In this document: positions 41,680 through 50,426 of the stretch, in pieces | Layout of the letters: each line of letters begins with the position of its first letter | How positions within the stretch are numbered: the stretch's first letter is position 1 | Source: Streptomyces sp. CB01881 | GTDB lineage: Bacteria > Actinomycetota > Actinomycetes > Streptomycetales > Streptomycetaceae | Assembly (NCBI RefSeq): GCF_002953255.1 | Contig: NZ_CP026498.1 | Location: forward strand, 6,774,030-6,833,862 | Length of the DNA: 59,833 bases | Direction: 5' to 3' | Notes under the pieces: generated by a model | What the model was told of the DNA's origin: nothing | Seen by the model: the letters and a program-made list of their open reading frames with translations, nothing else | Databases searched by the model: none | Made by a program: the position numbers and the translations under genes

Positions 41680-43068
41680 GTGACTCAAACACGACTGCGG
41701 CTTCCCGGTAGAGCCGGGGGGACTACGCGAGGGGCGGCGGCCGTAGGAGCCGGATCCCGGCTCGGATGGCTCGACGCCCTGCGGGGTCTGGCCGCCCTGG
41801 TGGTGGCGCTGCACCACTTCGGCATCCTCGAAATGCTGCCGTTCGGCGGCGCGATCTGGTGGCACTTCGACCTGGGCCTGTACGGCGTGATGCTGTTCTT
41901 CCTGGTCAGCGGCTACATCATCCCGGCCTCGCTGGAACGCCGGGGTGACGTGCGGGCCTTCTGGGTGGGGCGCCTGTTCCGCATCTACCCGGCGCTGATC
42001 GCCACCTTCGCAGTGTCGATCATGATGCTTCCCAAGGGCGACGGCTCGGTGGCGCTGTTCCGCACCGGCCACAACCTCATCTCGCTCGTCGCCAACGCGA
42101 CGATGCTCCAGGACATGCTGAACGTGGTCAACGGCATGGGCGTGACCTGGACGCTCACCTACGAGATGATCTTCTACTTCCTCGTCACCGGCCTGTTCAC
42201 CCTCGGCTGGCACAAGCGCAGCAGCAGCTTCGCCGTCGGCTTCGCCGCCGTGGGGCTGGTGTTCGGCGGTTCGCTCGCCACCACCACGATCGCCCACGAC
42301 CTGGGCACGACCCGCAACCTCGTCCTGGCGGCGGCCCTGATCGTGGTGATGGGCTTCGCCTGCATGCTCAGCGGCAACCCGGTGCTGACCCGCACCGGCG
42401 GTGTCCTGGTGGCCGGGCTCGCAGTGGTGCTGCTGCTCAACAACAGCCGGGCCCCCGTCTTCGAGACCCTGCTGATCTTCGCCACGATGTTCGCCGGCAC
42501 GGTGCTGTACCGGGCCGAGCACGGCCAGATCGACCGCCTGCAGGCGTGGCTGTGCTGCGGGTTCGTGGTGGTCGCGGGGGTGGCGATCGGCTGGATGTAC
42601 AACCGTAACGGCGTCGAGCAGAACACCTGGAACTCGGGCTGGATCGCCTGGTCGGCGTCCTACACCGGGGCCTGGGCGACCTTCCTCGGCGGGATGGCGC
42701 TGCGCAAGCGGCGGTTCCCGAAGGTGCTCACCTGGCTCGGCGCGGTCAGCTTCTCGCTGTACCTGCTCCACGTCCCGCTGCTGCACACCATCGCCCCGCT
42801 GCTGGCGCACCCGGCCCCGACCACGCCCGGTGCGAAGACGCTGTGGGTGCTGGAGTACCTGGCCATCGCGCTGGCCGCCGCCTACCTGATGTACCGGCTG
42901 GTGGAGCTGCCCTTCCAGAAGCTGGGCCGCAAGCTGCTGAAGGCGGTCGAGCGGCGGTTCCCCGGCGAGCCGCCGGCCGCACCGCAGGGCTCCGCCCGCC
43001 CGGAGGCGGCCCCGGCGCCCGCCGAACCCGTCCGGATACCGGCCGAGGTCGGTTCCGGCACGAGCTGA
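41680..43068 (+). CDS. Acyltransferase family 3 integral membrane protein
   Basis: The 462-residue protein belongs to the OafA/NolL/WecH-type acyltransferases, which O-acylate surface glycans or secreted metabolites. LGWLDALRGLAALVVALHHFG near residue 28 carries the conserved Arg and the catalytic-type His-His. YGVMLFFLVSGYIIPASLERR (core FFLVSGYI) and VTWTLTYEMIFYFLV follow. About ten membrane segments are present, and the tail is basic then Pro/Ala-rich. GTG 41680 lacks a ribosome binding site. TACTGT at 41667-41672 would give a nearly leaderless transcript. The target substrate is unknown. Confidence 0.82.
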   Translation: MTQTRLRLPGRAGGTTRGAAAVGAGSRLGWLDALRGLAALVVALHHFGILEMLPFGGAIWWHFDLGLYGVMLFFLVSGYIIPASLERRGDVRAFWVGRLFRIYPALIATFAVSIMMLPKGDGSVALFRTGHNLISLVANATMLQDMLNVVNGMGVTWTLTYEMIFYFLVTGLFTLGWHKRSSSFAVGFAAVGLVFGGSLATTTIAHDLGTTRNLVLAAALIVVMGFACMLSGNPVLTRTGGVLVAGLAVVLLLNNSRAPVFETLLIFATMFAGTVLYRAEHGQIDRLQAWLCCGFVVVAGVAIGWMYNRNGVEQNTWNSGWIAWSASYTGAWATFLGGMALRKRRFPKVLTWLGAVSFSLYLLHVPLLHTIAPLLAHPAPTTPGAKTLWVLEYLAIALAAAYLMYRLVELPFQKLGRKLLKAVERRFPGEPPAAPQGSARPEAAPAPAEPVRIPAEVGSGTS

Positions 43069-43086
43069 TCCCGGCTCCTGACCCGA

Positions 43087-43129
43087 GGTGGGCGGCCGGC
43101 CGCGTGACAGACGCGGCCGGCCGCCCACC
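43087..43129. terminator. Bidirectional terminator between the acyltransferase gene and manA
   Basis: GGTGGGCGGCCGGCCGCGT pairs with its complement over 19 bases around GACAG, between convergent genes. Confidence 0.8.
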
Positions 43130-43168
43130 GGCGTTCCGGGGTGCGGCCCCGCCCCCGGGGCGCGGCCG

Positions 43169-44368
43169 TCAGAGGGTGACGGTGGCGCGGAAGAGCGTCG
43201 CGCCGGTGCCGGTCAGCCTGGTGCCGGTGCCGGTCGCGGGGAGGAAGGCGGACTCACCGCTCGCGAGGTCCAGGGTGGTGCCGTCGGCGGCGGTGAGGCG
43301 GGCGGCGCCGGCGGTGCAGAGCAGGATCTGCGGGGCCCGGCCGTCGATCTCGCGCTCGCGGCCGTCCAGGGTGAAGCGGGAGAGCCGGAACTCGTCGATC
43401 GGGACGGGGTAGAGCTCCTCGCCGGGGGTGGCGTCGACGGCGGTCGGGAGCAGCAGGTCCGGGGCGCCGGAGGAGAACTCGACGACCTTGAGCAGTTCCG
43501 GCACGTCGATGTGCTTGGGGGTGAGGCCGGCCCGCAGCACGTTGTCGGAGTTGGCCTGCAGTTCGACGCAGGAGCCGTGCAGATAGGCGTGCGGCACACC
43601 GGCGCCGAGGTAGAGCGCCTGGCCGGCCCGGAGCCGGACGGCGTTGAGCAGCAGCGCGGCGATCAGGCCGCGGTCGCCGGGGAAGTCGCGGGTGATCCGG
43701 GTGTACAGCGCGTACGGGCCGTCCGGGTCCTCGGCGGCGGCCTTGTCGACCGCCTCGGCGGTGTCCCGGACGGTCGCGGCGGCGGTGGCCCCGTCCATGG
43801 TGAGGATCGCGGCCAGGGTGCTGCGCAGCGCCTCGGACTCGTCCTCGGCGCCCAGCAGGGCGATCAGCGGGTCGAGCGCCGGCACCTGGAGCCCGGCCAT
43901 CACGGCGGCCGCGCCGGCCGGGGTGCGGAAGCCGCAGAGGCCGTCGAAGTCACCGAGTGCGCAGATGAGTTCGGGCTTGTGGTTGGCGTCGCGGTAGCTG
44001 CGGTGCGGGGCGTCCAGGGGGATGCCCAGGGCGTTCTCCGCGGCGTACCCGGCCCGGGCCTGGTCGAGGCTCGGGTGGGCCTGGATCGAGAGCGGGAGGC
44101 CGGCGGTCAGGACCTTGAACAGGAACGGGAGCACGGGGCCGAACCGGGCCACGGTGGCGGCGCCCAGCTCGCCCTCGGGGTCGGCGGCGATCAGCTCGTC
44201 CAGGGGACGGGGGCCGTCACCGCGGTCGGCCCGTGAGGGTGCGCCAGGGTGGGCGCCCATCCAGAGCTCGGCCTGCGGTTCACCGGTGGGTTCCTGCCCG
44301 AGCAGCTCCGGGAGTGCGGTGACCGACCCCCAGGCGTACGGGCGGACAGTGTTGACGAGCCTGTCCAT
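43169..44368 (-). CDS. manA: Mannose-6-phosphate isomerase, class I
   Basis: ManA interconverts fructose-6-phosphate and mannose-6-phosphate, the entry to GDP-mannose. The 399-residue cupin-type protein has NTVRPYAWGS at the start, PQAELWMGAHPGAPS and LSIQAHPSLDQA with the zinc-binding Gln and His. LYLGAGVPHAYLHGSCVELQANSDNVLRAGLTPKHID (core GVPHAYL..CVELQANSDNVLRAGL) carries further metal ligands and the active-site Arg. It lies head-to-head with a polyprenol-phosphate-mannose synthase-like gene, a logical pathway pairing. Confidence 0.93.
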   Translation of the reverse strand: MDRLVNTVRPYAWGSVTALPELLGQEPTGEPQAELWMGAHPGAPSRADRGDGPRPLDELIAADPEGELGAATVARFGPVLPFLFKVLTAGLPLSIQAHPSLDQARAGYAAENALGIPLDAPHRSYRDANHKPELICALGDFDGLCGFRTPAGAAAVMAGLQVPALDPLIALLGAEDESEALRSTLAAILTMDGATAAATVRDTAEAVDKAAAEDPDGPYALYTRITRDFPGDRGLIAALLLNAVRLRAGQALYLGAGVPHAYLHGSCVELQANSDNVLRAGLTPKHIDVPELLKVVEFSSGAPDLLLPTAVDATPGEELYPVPIDEFRLSRFTLDGREREIDGRAPQILLCTAGAARLTAADGTTLDLASGESAFLPATGTGTRLTGTGATLFRATVTL

Positions 44369-44659
44369 GCGCGCGGTCCTGCTCCTCTGCTGCAGTGGCT
44401 GGTGTGCCGGATCGCCGGTTCGCCGGAGGCGGACCCGCGTGCGGGCGGTCCGGGCAAAGGCCGGGCATCGACCCTAGCCGACCGGTGCCGCCACCGGGGA
44501 AACGGCCGGGGCGGGCGGGGAGTGCCGTAGCCGTACCGGCGGCCCGAGGGTGCGGTAGTAGGATGCCAGGACGCAGTGGTTTCCACAGTGGTGACCAGCT
44601 CGGCGGGATGCCGAAGGGGACTGCGTTCCAGAGCCCGCCACCGGCCGAGAGGTTTGTAC

Positions 44660-45433
44660 GTGACCGTGAACCAGCAGAGTTTTGCTGATCTCGGCAGGGT
44701 GCTGGTGATCATTCCGACGTTCAACGAGGCGGAGAACGTCGAGCGGATCGTCGGCCGGGTCCGTGCCGCGGTGCCCGAGGCCCACGTCCTGGTCGCCGAC
44801 GACAACAGCCCCGACGGCACCGGTGAGCTGGCCGACAAGCTGGCCGCCGAGGACCTGAACGTGCACGTCATGCACCGGCTGGGCAAGGAAGGCCTGGGCG
44901 CCGCCTACCTGGCCGGGTTCGCCTGGGGCATCGAGCACGGCTACGACGTCCTGGTCGAGATGGACGCGGACGGTTCGCACCAGCCCGAGGAGCTCGACCG
45001 GCTGCTGGGCGCGCTGCGCGGTGCCGACCTGGTGCTGGGCTCGCGCTGGGTGCCGGGCGGCCGGGTGGTGAACTGGCCGAAGTCGCGGCTGCTGCTCTCG
45101 CGCGGCGGGTCGACGTACTCGCGGCTGATGCTGAACGTGCCGATCCGCGACGTCACCGGCGGTTACCGGGCGTTCCGCAAGGAGACCCTGCTCGGCCTGG
45201 GCATGGACGAGGTCGCCTCGGCCGGCTACTGCTTCCAGGTCGACCTGGCCTGGCGGACGGTGAAGGCCGGCTTCAAGGTGGCCGAGGTGCCGATCACCTT
45301 CGTCGAGCGCGAGCTGGGCGCGTCCAAGATGAGCCGGCACATCGTGATCGAGGCGCTCTGGCGGGTCACCGCCTGGGGCGTCACCGACCGGATCGCCAAG
45401 CTGACCGGCCGCGGTGCCGGCCACAAGGGCTGA
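44660..45433 (+). CDS. Polyprenol monophosphomannose synthase-like glycosyltransferase (GT2)
   Basis: Ppm1/DPM1-type enzymes move mannose from GDP-mannose to polyprenyl phosphate for protein O-mannosylation and membrane mannosyltransferases. The 257-residue protein has VIIPTFNEAENVERIV, VADDNSPDGTGELAD, the metal-binding EMDADGSHQPEEL and VPGGRVVNWPKSRLLLSRGGS. DVTGGYRAFRKETL and SKMSRHIVIEAL follow. There is no C-terminal membrane domain, matching DPM1 rather than the fused mycobacterial Ppm1. GTG 44660 follows AGAGG. A -10-like TAGGAT at 44559-44564 lies in the 44369-44659 divergent gap, which has no gene. Confidence 0.88.
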   Translation: MTVNQQSFADLGRVLVIIPTFNEAENVERIVGRVRAAVPEAHVLVADDNSPDGTGELADKLAAEDLNVHVMHRLGKEGLGAAYLAGFAWGIEHGYDVLVEMDADGSHQPEELDRLLGALRGADLVLGSRWVPGGRVVNWPKSRLLLSRGGSTYSRLMLNVPIRDVTGGYRAFRKETLLGLGMDEVASAGYCFQVDLAWRTVKAGFKVAEVPITFVERELGASKMSRHIVIEALWRVTAWGVTDRIAKLTGRGAGHKG

Positions 45434-45487
45434 CGGTCGCAGAAGAGCAGAGCCGACCCGGTGGCAGAGCCGGGGCGGTGGAGGAGT

Positions 45488-45540
45488 CGAAGAGCGCTCG
45501 GGCCCGCCTGTGGGAAACAGGCGGGCCCGAGCGCTCTTCG
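45488..45540 (+). terminator. Long perfect terminator after the GT2 gene
   Basis: A 23-base perfect stem starts CGAAGAGCGCTCGGG and closes with a TGGGAAA loop, 55 bases after the stop. Between it and the next gene (45541-45839) I see only poorly supported open frames on both strands and no recognisable element. Confidence 0.85.
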
Positions 45541-45839
45541 CCGTTCCGGGGCGGGGCCGTCCGGGCCGCGGTTCAGCAGCCGCCGGGCGGCCTGAGCGCG
45601 CTCGCCGGCAGGTGGCGGTCGGCCCAGAGGGCGAGCTCGGTGAGGGCGGGGCGCGCAAGGCCAAGGCGCTCGCCGCCTGAGACCCGGCCCGTCCGGTGAC
45701 GCCCGCGGCCGCTCACGCGGCGGCGGGCGTCACCGTGGAAGGCGCGCCCCGCCGGGCGCGCCTTCCGGGCATTCGGCGGGTCGTACTCCCATGCTGTAGG
45801 GCGCAGGAAGTCCGACCGCCGAACCAGAGGGAGCAGCCA

Positions 45840-46811
45840 GTGACGTCGTCCCCGCCCGAGAACAGCGCGGGAGCGGAGCGTGCGGGCGCCGCGGACGCCA
45901 CCGGCACCGGCCCGGGGAGGAACGGGTCCGCCGAGGCGCCGGCGGCCGGGCCGCTGGAGACCGCCGTCTTCACCGGCCCCGAATCGGCCTTCTTCGCCAC
46001 CTCCACCCTGATCCTCGGTGAGCGCACCGCGATCCTGGTCGACGCCCAGCTCACCCGCAGCGCCGGCCGCGAACTGGCCGAGTGGGTGGCCGGCAAGGGC
46101 CGCCGGCTGCTGGCCATCGTCATCACCCACCACCACCCCGACCACTACTTCGGCGCGGAGGAGGTGCTCAGGCTCTTCCCGGACGCGCAGCTGCTCGCCG
46201 CCCCGCCGGTGGTGGACGGCATCCTGCAGACCGCCGCCGCCAAGGTCGCCCAGTGGAAGCCGGTCTACGGGGACGACATCCCCGACCACCCGCTGGTGCC
46301 CGCCCCGCTGCTGCCCCAGCCGCTGATGATCGACCGTCAGGCGATCCCGGTGCTGCTGCTCGGCCAGGGCGACTGCGGGGGCTCCACCGTGGTGCACGTG
46401 CCCGGCATCCGCACCGTGATCGCCGGGGACTTCGTCTACAACGGCACCCACGTCTGGACCGCCGACACCACCCCGGCGGAGCGCGTCGTCTGGAGCCGCA
46501 ACCTCGGCCGGATCGCCGAACTCGGCGCCGAGCGGGTGATCGCCGGCCACCGGGCGCCCGGCCAGGGCGACGACGCGGGCCGGGTGCTCGCCTTCACCGG
46601 CGAGTACCTGCAGGACTTCGACCGGCTGCTCGCCGAGCACCCGGACGACCCGGAGGAGCTGGCCACCGCGATGAACGAGCGGTACGGGGAGCTGACCCTG
46701 CCGGCCATCCTGGAGCTGAGCGCCGCCGCCAACACCGCCCGCCACCGGCAGCCGGAGGAGGACGACGGGATCGTCGACGCCGAGATCGTCGAGGACGATC
46801 CCGAGAACTGA
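45840..46811 (+). CDS. Metallo-beta-lactamase-fold hydrolase
   Basis: The 323-residue protein has the metal motif ITHHHPDHYFGAEEV (HxHxDH) near residue 98. GDCGGSTVVHVPGIRTVIAGDFVYNGTHVW (core AGDFVYNGTH) supplies later ligands, and RVIAGHRAPG the last histidine. It resembles the MBL group that includes quinoprotein-relay and Vmh-like proteins rather than glyoxalase II. The first 40 residues are a low-complexity lead. GTG 45840 follows AGAGGGAG. No partner gene indicates its substrate. The stop is 34 bases before the MobA-like gene, so the two may be co-transcribed. Confidence 0.85.
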   Translation: MTSSPPENSAGAERAGAADATGTGPGRNGSAEAPAAGPLETAVFTGPESAFFATSTLILGERTAILVDAQLTRSAGRELAEWVAGKGRRLLAIVITHHHPDHYFGAEEVLRLFPDAQLLAAPPVVDGILQTAAAKVAQWKPVYGDDIPDHPLVPAPLLPQPLMIDRQAIPVLLLGQGDCGGSTVVHVPGIRTVIAGDFVYNGTHVWTADTTPAERVVWSRNLGRIAELGAERVIAGHRAPGQGDDAGRVLAFTGEYLQDFDRLLAEHPDDPEELATAMNERYGELTLPAILELSAAANTARHRQPEEDDGIVDAEIVEDDPEN

Positions 46812-46845
46812 CCGGGCCCGGCCGGACCGGGCGGATACTGGCCGC

Positions 46846-47427
46846 ATGACGCCGTTCGACGTGATCGTGCCGGCCGGTGGCGCCGCCCGCCGGCTCGGGG
46901 GAGTGGACAAGCCCGGCCTCACCGTCGGCGAGACGACCCTGCTCGACCGGGTGCTCACCGCCTGCGCCGGAGCCCGGACGGCCGTGGTGGTCGGCCCGGC
47001 CCGGCCCACCACCCGCACCGGCGTGCGCTGGACCCGTGAGCGGCCCCCGGGCGGCGGGCCGGTGGCGGCCGTCGCGGCCGGCCTCGCCGAGGTCACGGCC
47101 GAGGCGGTGCTGCTGTTCGCCGCCGACCTGCCGTTCCTGGACGAGCGGACCGTCCGCCGGCTCGCCGCCGCGCTCGCCGGGGCGGACCGGGAGACCGAGG
47201 CCGTCGTCATGGTCGACGCCGGCGGCCGCGACCAGCCGCTCGCCGCCGCTTACCGCACCGCCGCCCTGCGCACGGCCCTGGCCGCCCTCGGCGAACCGGC
47301 CGGCCTCCCGCTGCGCCGCCTGACCGGCGGCCTGCGGACGCTGCGGCTGGCCGACACCGACGACGTCACCTACGACTGCGACACCTGGGAGGACCTGGAG
47401 CGCGCCCGCGAGCGGGAGAGGGCGTAG
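46846..47427 (+). CDS. mobA: MobA-like NTP transferase (molybdenum cofactor guanylyltransferase-like)
   Basis: MobA attaches GMP to molybdopterin to give the MGD cofactor. The 193-residue protein begins DVIVPAGGAARRLGGVDKPGL, a version of the nucleotide-binding LAGGxSxRMGxDK loop with Ala for Gly-Ser positions. VLLFAADLPFLDERTVRRL (core ADLPFL) is the metal-binding strand and GGRDQPLAAAYRTAAL matches the family. The neighbouring DUF6457 and moeA genes support a molybdenum role. The gap to them is 164 bases with a weak inverted repeat only. Confidence 0.85.
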   Translation: MTPFDVIVPAGGAARRLGGVDKPGLTVGETTLLDRVLTACAGARTAVVVGPARPTTRTGVRWTRERPPGGGPVAAVAAGLAEVTAEAVLLFAADLPFLDERTVRRLAAALAGADRETEAVVMVDAGGRDQPLAAAYRTAALRTALAALGEPAGLPLRRLTGGLRTLRLADTDDVTYDCDTWEDLERARERERA

Positions 47428-47591
47428 GCCGGGGCCGACGGTCCGCACCGGGCGCACACCCGGGCGGACCCGTTCCGGGGGCCCGGTACGAGGGGCCTCA
47501 CGGTGCCCCCGTACCCGTGTGAGGGAAACGACGCGCGCCGCTCACCGGGCAAACACCCCCGCGAAACCGGTGATCAGGCAGCATGGGGCCC

Positions 47592-47855
47592 ATGGAGCGC
47601 ACGCTGGATGACTGGATCGCCGAGGTCGCGGAAGAGCTGGGGATCGACCTGGACGTCGACGTCCACGGACTGCTCGACCTCGCCCGGGTGGTCGCACACG
47701 GGGTGGCCCGGCCCGCCGCGCCGCTGACCGCCTTCCTGGTCGGCTACGCGGCGGCGCAGCAGGGCGGCGGCCCGGAGGCGGTCGCCGCGGCGTCCCGGCG
47801 CACGGCCGAGCTGGCCGGGCGCTGGGTGGCGGCGGCCGGGCCGGAACAGCCGTGA
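47592..47855 (+). CDS. DUF6457 family small protein
   Basis: The 87-residue protein reads MERTLDDWIAEVAEELGIDLDVDVHGLLDLARVVAHGVARPAAPLTAFLVGYAA (start MERTLDDWIAEV). The family is usually encoded between mobA and moeA in actinobacteria. It is mostly helical and is soluble. Its four-base overlap with moeA implies translational coupling. The function is unknown; a helper of molybdenum cofactor synthesis is inferred from context. ATG 47583 would add three residues. Confidence 0.82.
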   Translation: MERTLDDWIAEVAEELGIDLDVDVHGLLDLARVVAHGVARPAAPLTAFLVGYAAAQQGGGPEAVAAASRRTAELAGRWVAAAGPEQP

Positions 47856-49063
47856 GCACGGCCGAGGAGGCCCCCGTGCTCGGCCTGAAGCCCGCCGGAC
47901 CGCCGTCGCTCACCTGGGCGCAGGCCCGGGAGACCGCCCGCCGGGCCGGGTCGCGCCCGCTGCCGCCCGAGCTGCTCGACCTGGCCGGGGCACTCGGCCG
48001 CACCCTGGCCGAGCCGCTCACCGCGCTCACCGACCTGCCCGCCTTCGACACCTCGGCGATGGACGGCTGGGCCGTCTCCGGACCGGGCCCCTGGCGGGTC
48101 GCCGGGAGGCTGCTGGCCGGTGAGCCGGCCGGGGCGCCGCTGGCCGACGGCGCGGCCGTCGAGATCGCCACCGGTGCCCAGCTGCCGCCCGGCGCCACGG
48201 CCGTGCTCCGGCGCGAGCACGGCGGGCAGGACGGCGTGCTGCTGCACGACCGGACCCCGGGCTCGCTGACCACCGGTCAGGACGTCCGCCCGCGCGGCCA
48301 GGAGTGCCGCCGGGGCGAGGTGCTGCTCCCGGTCGGTACGCGGGTCGGCCCGGCCGTGCTGGGCCTGGCCGCGGCCAGCGGCCACGACCGGCTGGCCGTC
48401 CGCCGCCGGCCGGTGGTCGAACTCCTCGTGCTGGGCGACGAACTGCTCGGCTCCGGGCTGCCGCGCCCCGGCCTCGTCCGGGACGCGCTCGGCCCGCTGC
48501 TGCCGCCGTGGCTGCGCGCGGCCGGCGCCGAGGTGGGCGCGGTGCGCGCCGTCCGGGACGACTTCGGGCTGCTCCGGGACGCCGTCCGGCACTCCGCCGC
48601 GGACGTGGTGGTCACCACCGGGGGGACGGCCGCCGGGCCGGTCGACTTCCTGCACCGGGCGCTCGCCGAGGCCGGCGGCCGGCTGCTGGTGGACGGGGTG
48701 GCCGTCCGCCCCGGTCATCCGATGCTGCTCGCCGAGCTCCCGGGCGGCCGCCACCTGGTGGGCCTGCCCGGCAATCCGTTGGCCGCGGTGGCCGGCACCG
48801 TCACGCTGGCCCTGCCGCTGCTGCACGCCCGCGGCGGCCGGTCGGCCGGCGAGCCGGTGCTCGCGCCCGCCGCCGTCGAGCTGCCCGGCCACCCGGCGGA
48901 CACCCGGCTGCTGCCGGTCCGCCGGACCCTGCGCGGCGCCGTCCCGCTGGCCTTCGACGGGCCGGCGATGCTGCGCGGCCTGGCCCGGGCCGAGGCGCTC
49001 GCGGTGGTGCCGCCCGGCGGGGTGGCGGCCGGCGAGGCGGTGGAGCTGCTGGACACCCCCTGA
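47852..49063 (+). CDS. moeA: Molybdopterin molybdenumtransferase MoeA
   Basis: MoeA inserts molybdate into adenylylated molybdopterin. The 403-residue protein has the domain III start LTWAQARETARRAGSRPLPPELLDLAGALGRTLAEPLTALTDLPAFDTSAMDGWAV (core PAFDTSAMDGWAV). IATGAQLPPGATAV and the MoCF fold with VVVTTGGTAAGPVDFLHRAL follow. MLLAELPGGRHLVGLPGNPLAAVAGTV (core GLPGNPLAA) and a C-terminal domain IV complete it. GTG start overlapping the DUF6457 gene. The sequence is Arg/Pro/Leu-rich but carries the family's landmarks, so it is probably functional. Confidence 0.92.
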   Translation: MSTAEEAPVLGLKPAGPPSLTWAQARETARRAGSRPLPPELLDLAGALGRTLAEPLTALTDLPAFDTSAMDGWAVSGPGPWRVAGRLLAGEPAGAPLADGAAVEIATGAQLPPGATAVLRREHGGQDGVLLHDRTPGSLTTGQDVRPRGQECRRGEVLLPVGTRVGPAVLGLAAASGHDRLAVRRRPVVELLVLGDELLGSGLPRPGLVRDALGPLLPPWLRAAGAEVGAVRAVRDDFGLLRDAVRHSAADVVVTTGGTAAGPVDFLHRALAEAGGRLLVDGVAVRPGHPMLLAELPGGRHLVGLPGNPLAAVAGTVTLALPLLHARGGRSAGEPVLAPAAVELPGHPADTRLLPVRRTLRGAVPLAFDGPAMLRGLARAEALAVVPPGGVAAGEAVELLDTP

Positions 49064-49108
49064 CCGGCCGGATCCCGGGGCCGTCCGGATCCGGGGCCGT
49101 TCCGGGCC

Positions 49109-50218
49109 TCAGCCGGCGGGCGTGACGGCCGGCCTGATGGTGATGACCCGGTCGGTGAGCTGGAGGGTGGCGGCCTCCGGGTCGTTGAAGTTGAGCACCC
49201 GCCGGCCGCGCACCACCGCGACGACGAGGTCCGCGCACTCGCGCGGGCTGTGCCCGGCCTCGGCCCGGATGACCGGCCGCTCGTAGATGTCGAGGCCGGT
49301 GCCGTAGGTGAGCAGGTCCTCCATCACCGCGCCGGCGTGCGGGCTGAGCATCGACATGCCGAGCAGCCGGCCGGCCGAGCTGGAGCTGGTGACCACGACG
49401 TCGGCGCCGCTCTGCCGGAGCAGCGGGGCGTTCTCGTCCTCCCGCACGGCGGCGACCACGGTGGCGGCCTTGTTGAGCTGGCGGGCGGTCAGGGTGATCA
49501 GGACGGCGGTGTCGTCGCGTTCGGGGGCGACGACGACGCGGGAGGCGCGGGGGAGTTCGGCGCGCAGCAGGGTGTCGGTACGGGTCGCGTCGCCGACCAC
49601 GCCGACCAGTCCGTCCAGGGTGGCCTGCTCGATGACCTTGCGCTGCGGGTCGACGACCACGATCTCGTCCCGGCGGACGCCCTGGCCGAGCAGGGTGTCG
49701 ACGGCGCTGCGGCCCTTGGTGCCGTAGCCGATCACGACGGTGTGTTCCCTCACTGCGGACCTCCAGCGTCCGATCCGCCACTGCAGGCGGGTGCGTTCGG
49801 TGAGCACTTCGAGCGTGGTGCCGACCAGGATGATCAGGAAGAGCACGCGCAGCGGTGTGATCACGAAGATGTTGGTGAGCCGGGCGCTGTCGCTGAACGG
49901 GGTGATGTCGCCGTACCCGGTGGTGGAGAGCGTCACGGTGGCGTAGTAGGCCGCGTCGAGGAAGTCCACGCCCCCGCCCGCGTTGTCGTTGTAGCCGGCG
50001 CGGTCCAGCCAGACGATCACGGTGGTGGCCACCAGCACGCCGAGTGCCAGCAGCAGCCGCCCCGACACCTGGCGCAGCGGTGCCCGGGGCTTGCGCGCGG
50101 GCATGATGACCCGGTCGCCCGCCTCCACGTCGGACTCCGCACGGCCGGTGCGGCGTCCCGGCAGGCGGTGCCGGACGCCGGTTTCGTCCGGTTCGGAGGG
50201 CTGCTCACCATTCGTCAC
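49109..50218 (-). CDS. Potassium channel with TrkA-N (RCK) domain
   Basis: The 369-residue protein has two membrane segments (GRLLLALGVLVATTVIVWL and NIFVITPLRVLFLIILVGTTLEVL) around a pore helix. The selectivity filter TLSTTGYGDITP is intact. The cytoplasmic RCK domain starts HTVVIGYGTKGRSAVDTLL with the GxGxxG dinucleotide loop and includes VVDPQRKVIEQA and VVGDATRTDTLL. A TrkA-C-like C-terminus (RRVLNFNDPEAATLQLTDRVITI) follows. The order is that of MthK-type ligand-gated channels. GTG 50218 was chosen. ATG 50104 would shorten it. It is divergent from the oxidoreductase gene. Confidence 0.88.
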   Translation of the reverse strand: MTNGEQPSEPDETGVRHRLPGRRTGRAESDVEAGDRVIMPARKPRAPLRQVSGRLLLALGVLVATTVIVWLDRAGYNDNAGGGVDFLDAAYYATVTLSTTGYGDITPFSDSARLTNIFVITPLRVLFLIILVGTTLEVLTERTRLQWRIGRWRSAVREHTVVIGYGTKGRSAVDTLLGQGVRRDEIVVVDPQRKVIEQATLDGLVGVVGDATRTDTLLRAELPRASRVVVAPERDDTAVLITLTARQLNKAATVVAAVREDENAPLLRQSGADVVVTSSSSAGRLLGMSMLSPHAGAVMEDLLTYGTGLDIYERPVIRAEAGHSPRECADLVVAVVRGRRVLNFNDPEAATLQLTDRVITIRPAVTPAG

Positions 50219-50426
50219 CCGTCCAGGATGGCGTGGCCGCCGGGTGGCGGAGGACCGGGGTGGCTGCCCGGGCGTGTCGGTACCGGGGCGGTGCCGCCGG
50301 GCGGAGCAGGTGTCACGGCCCGGAAACCACGGCCCCGTTCGGCGGCGGCGGCCGGTCGCGGCGGCCGGCGGCCCGGGCCGCGCGGGGCGCCTCCGCGCGC
50401 CGGCCGGTACGCAGTAGCTTCGGGGC

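Noticed and set aside
45414..45699. Two overlapping + strand frames after the GT2 terminator and a minus-strand frame ending at 45573
   Set aside because: Start and end composition is repetitive, no binding site decides a start, and I recognise no motif. I leave this stretch as without a supported gene.
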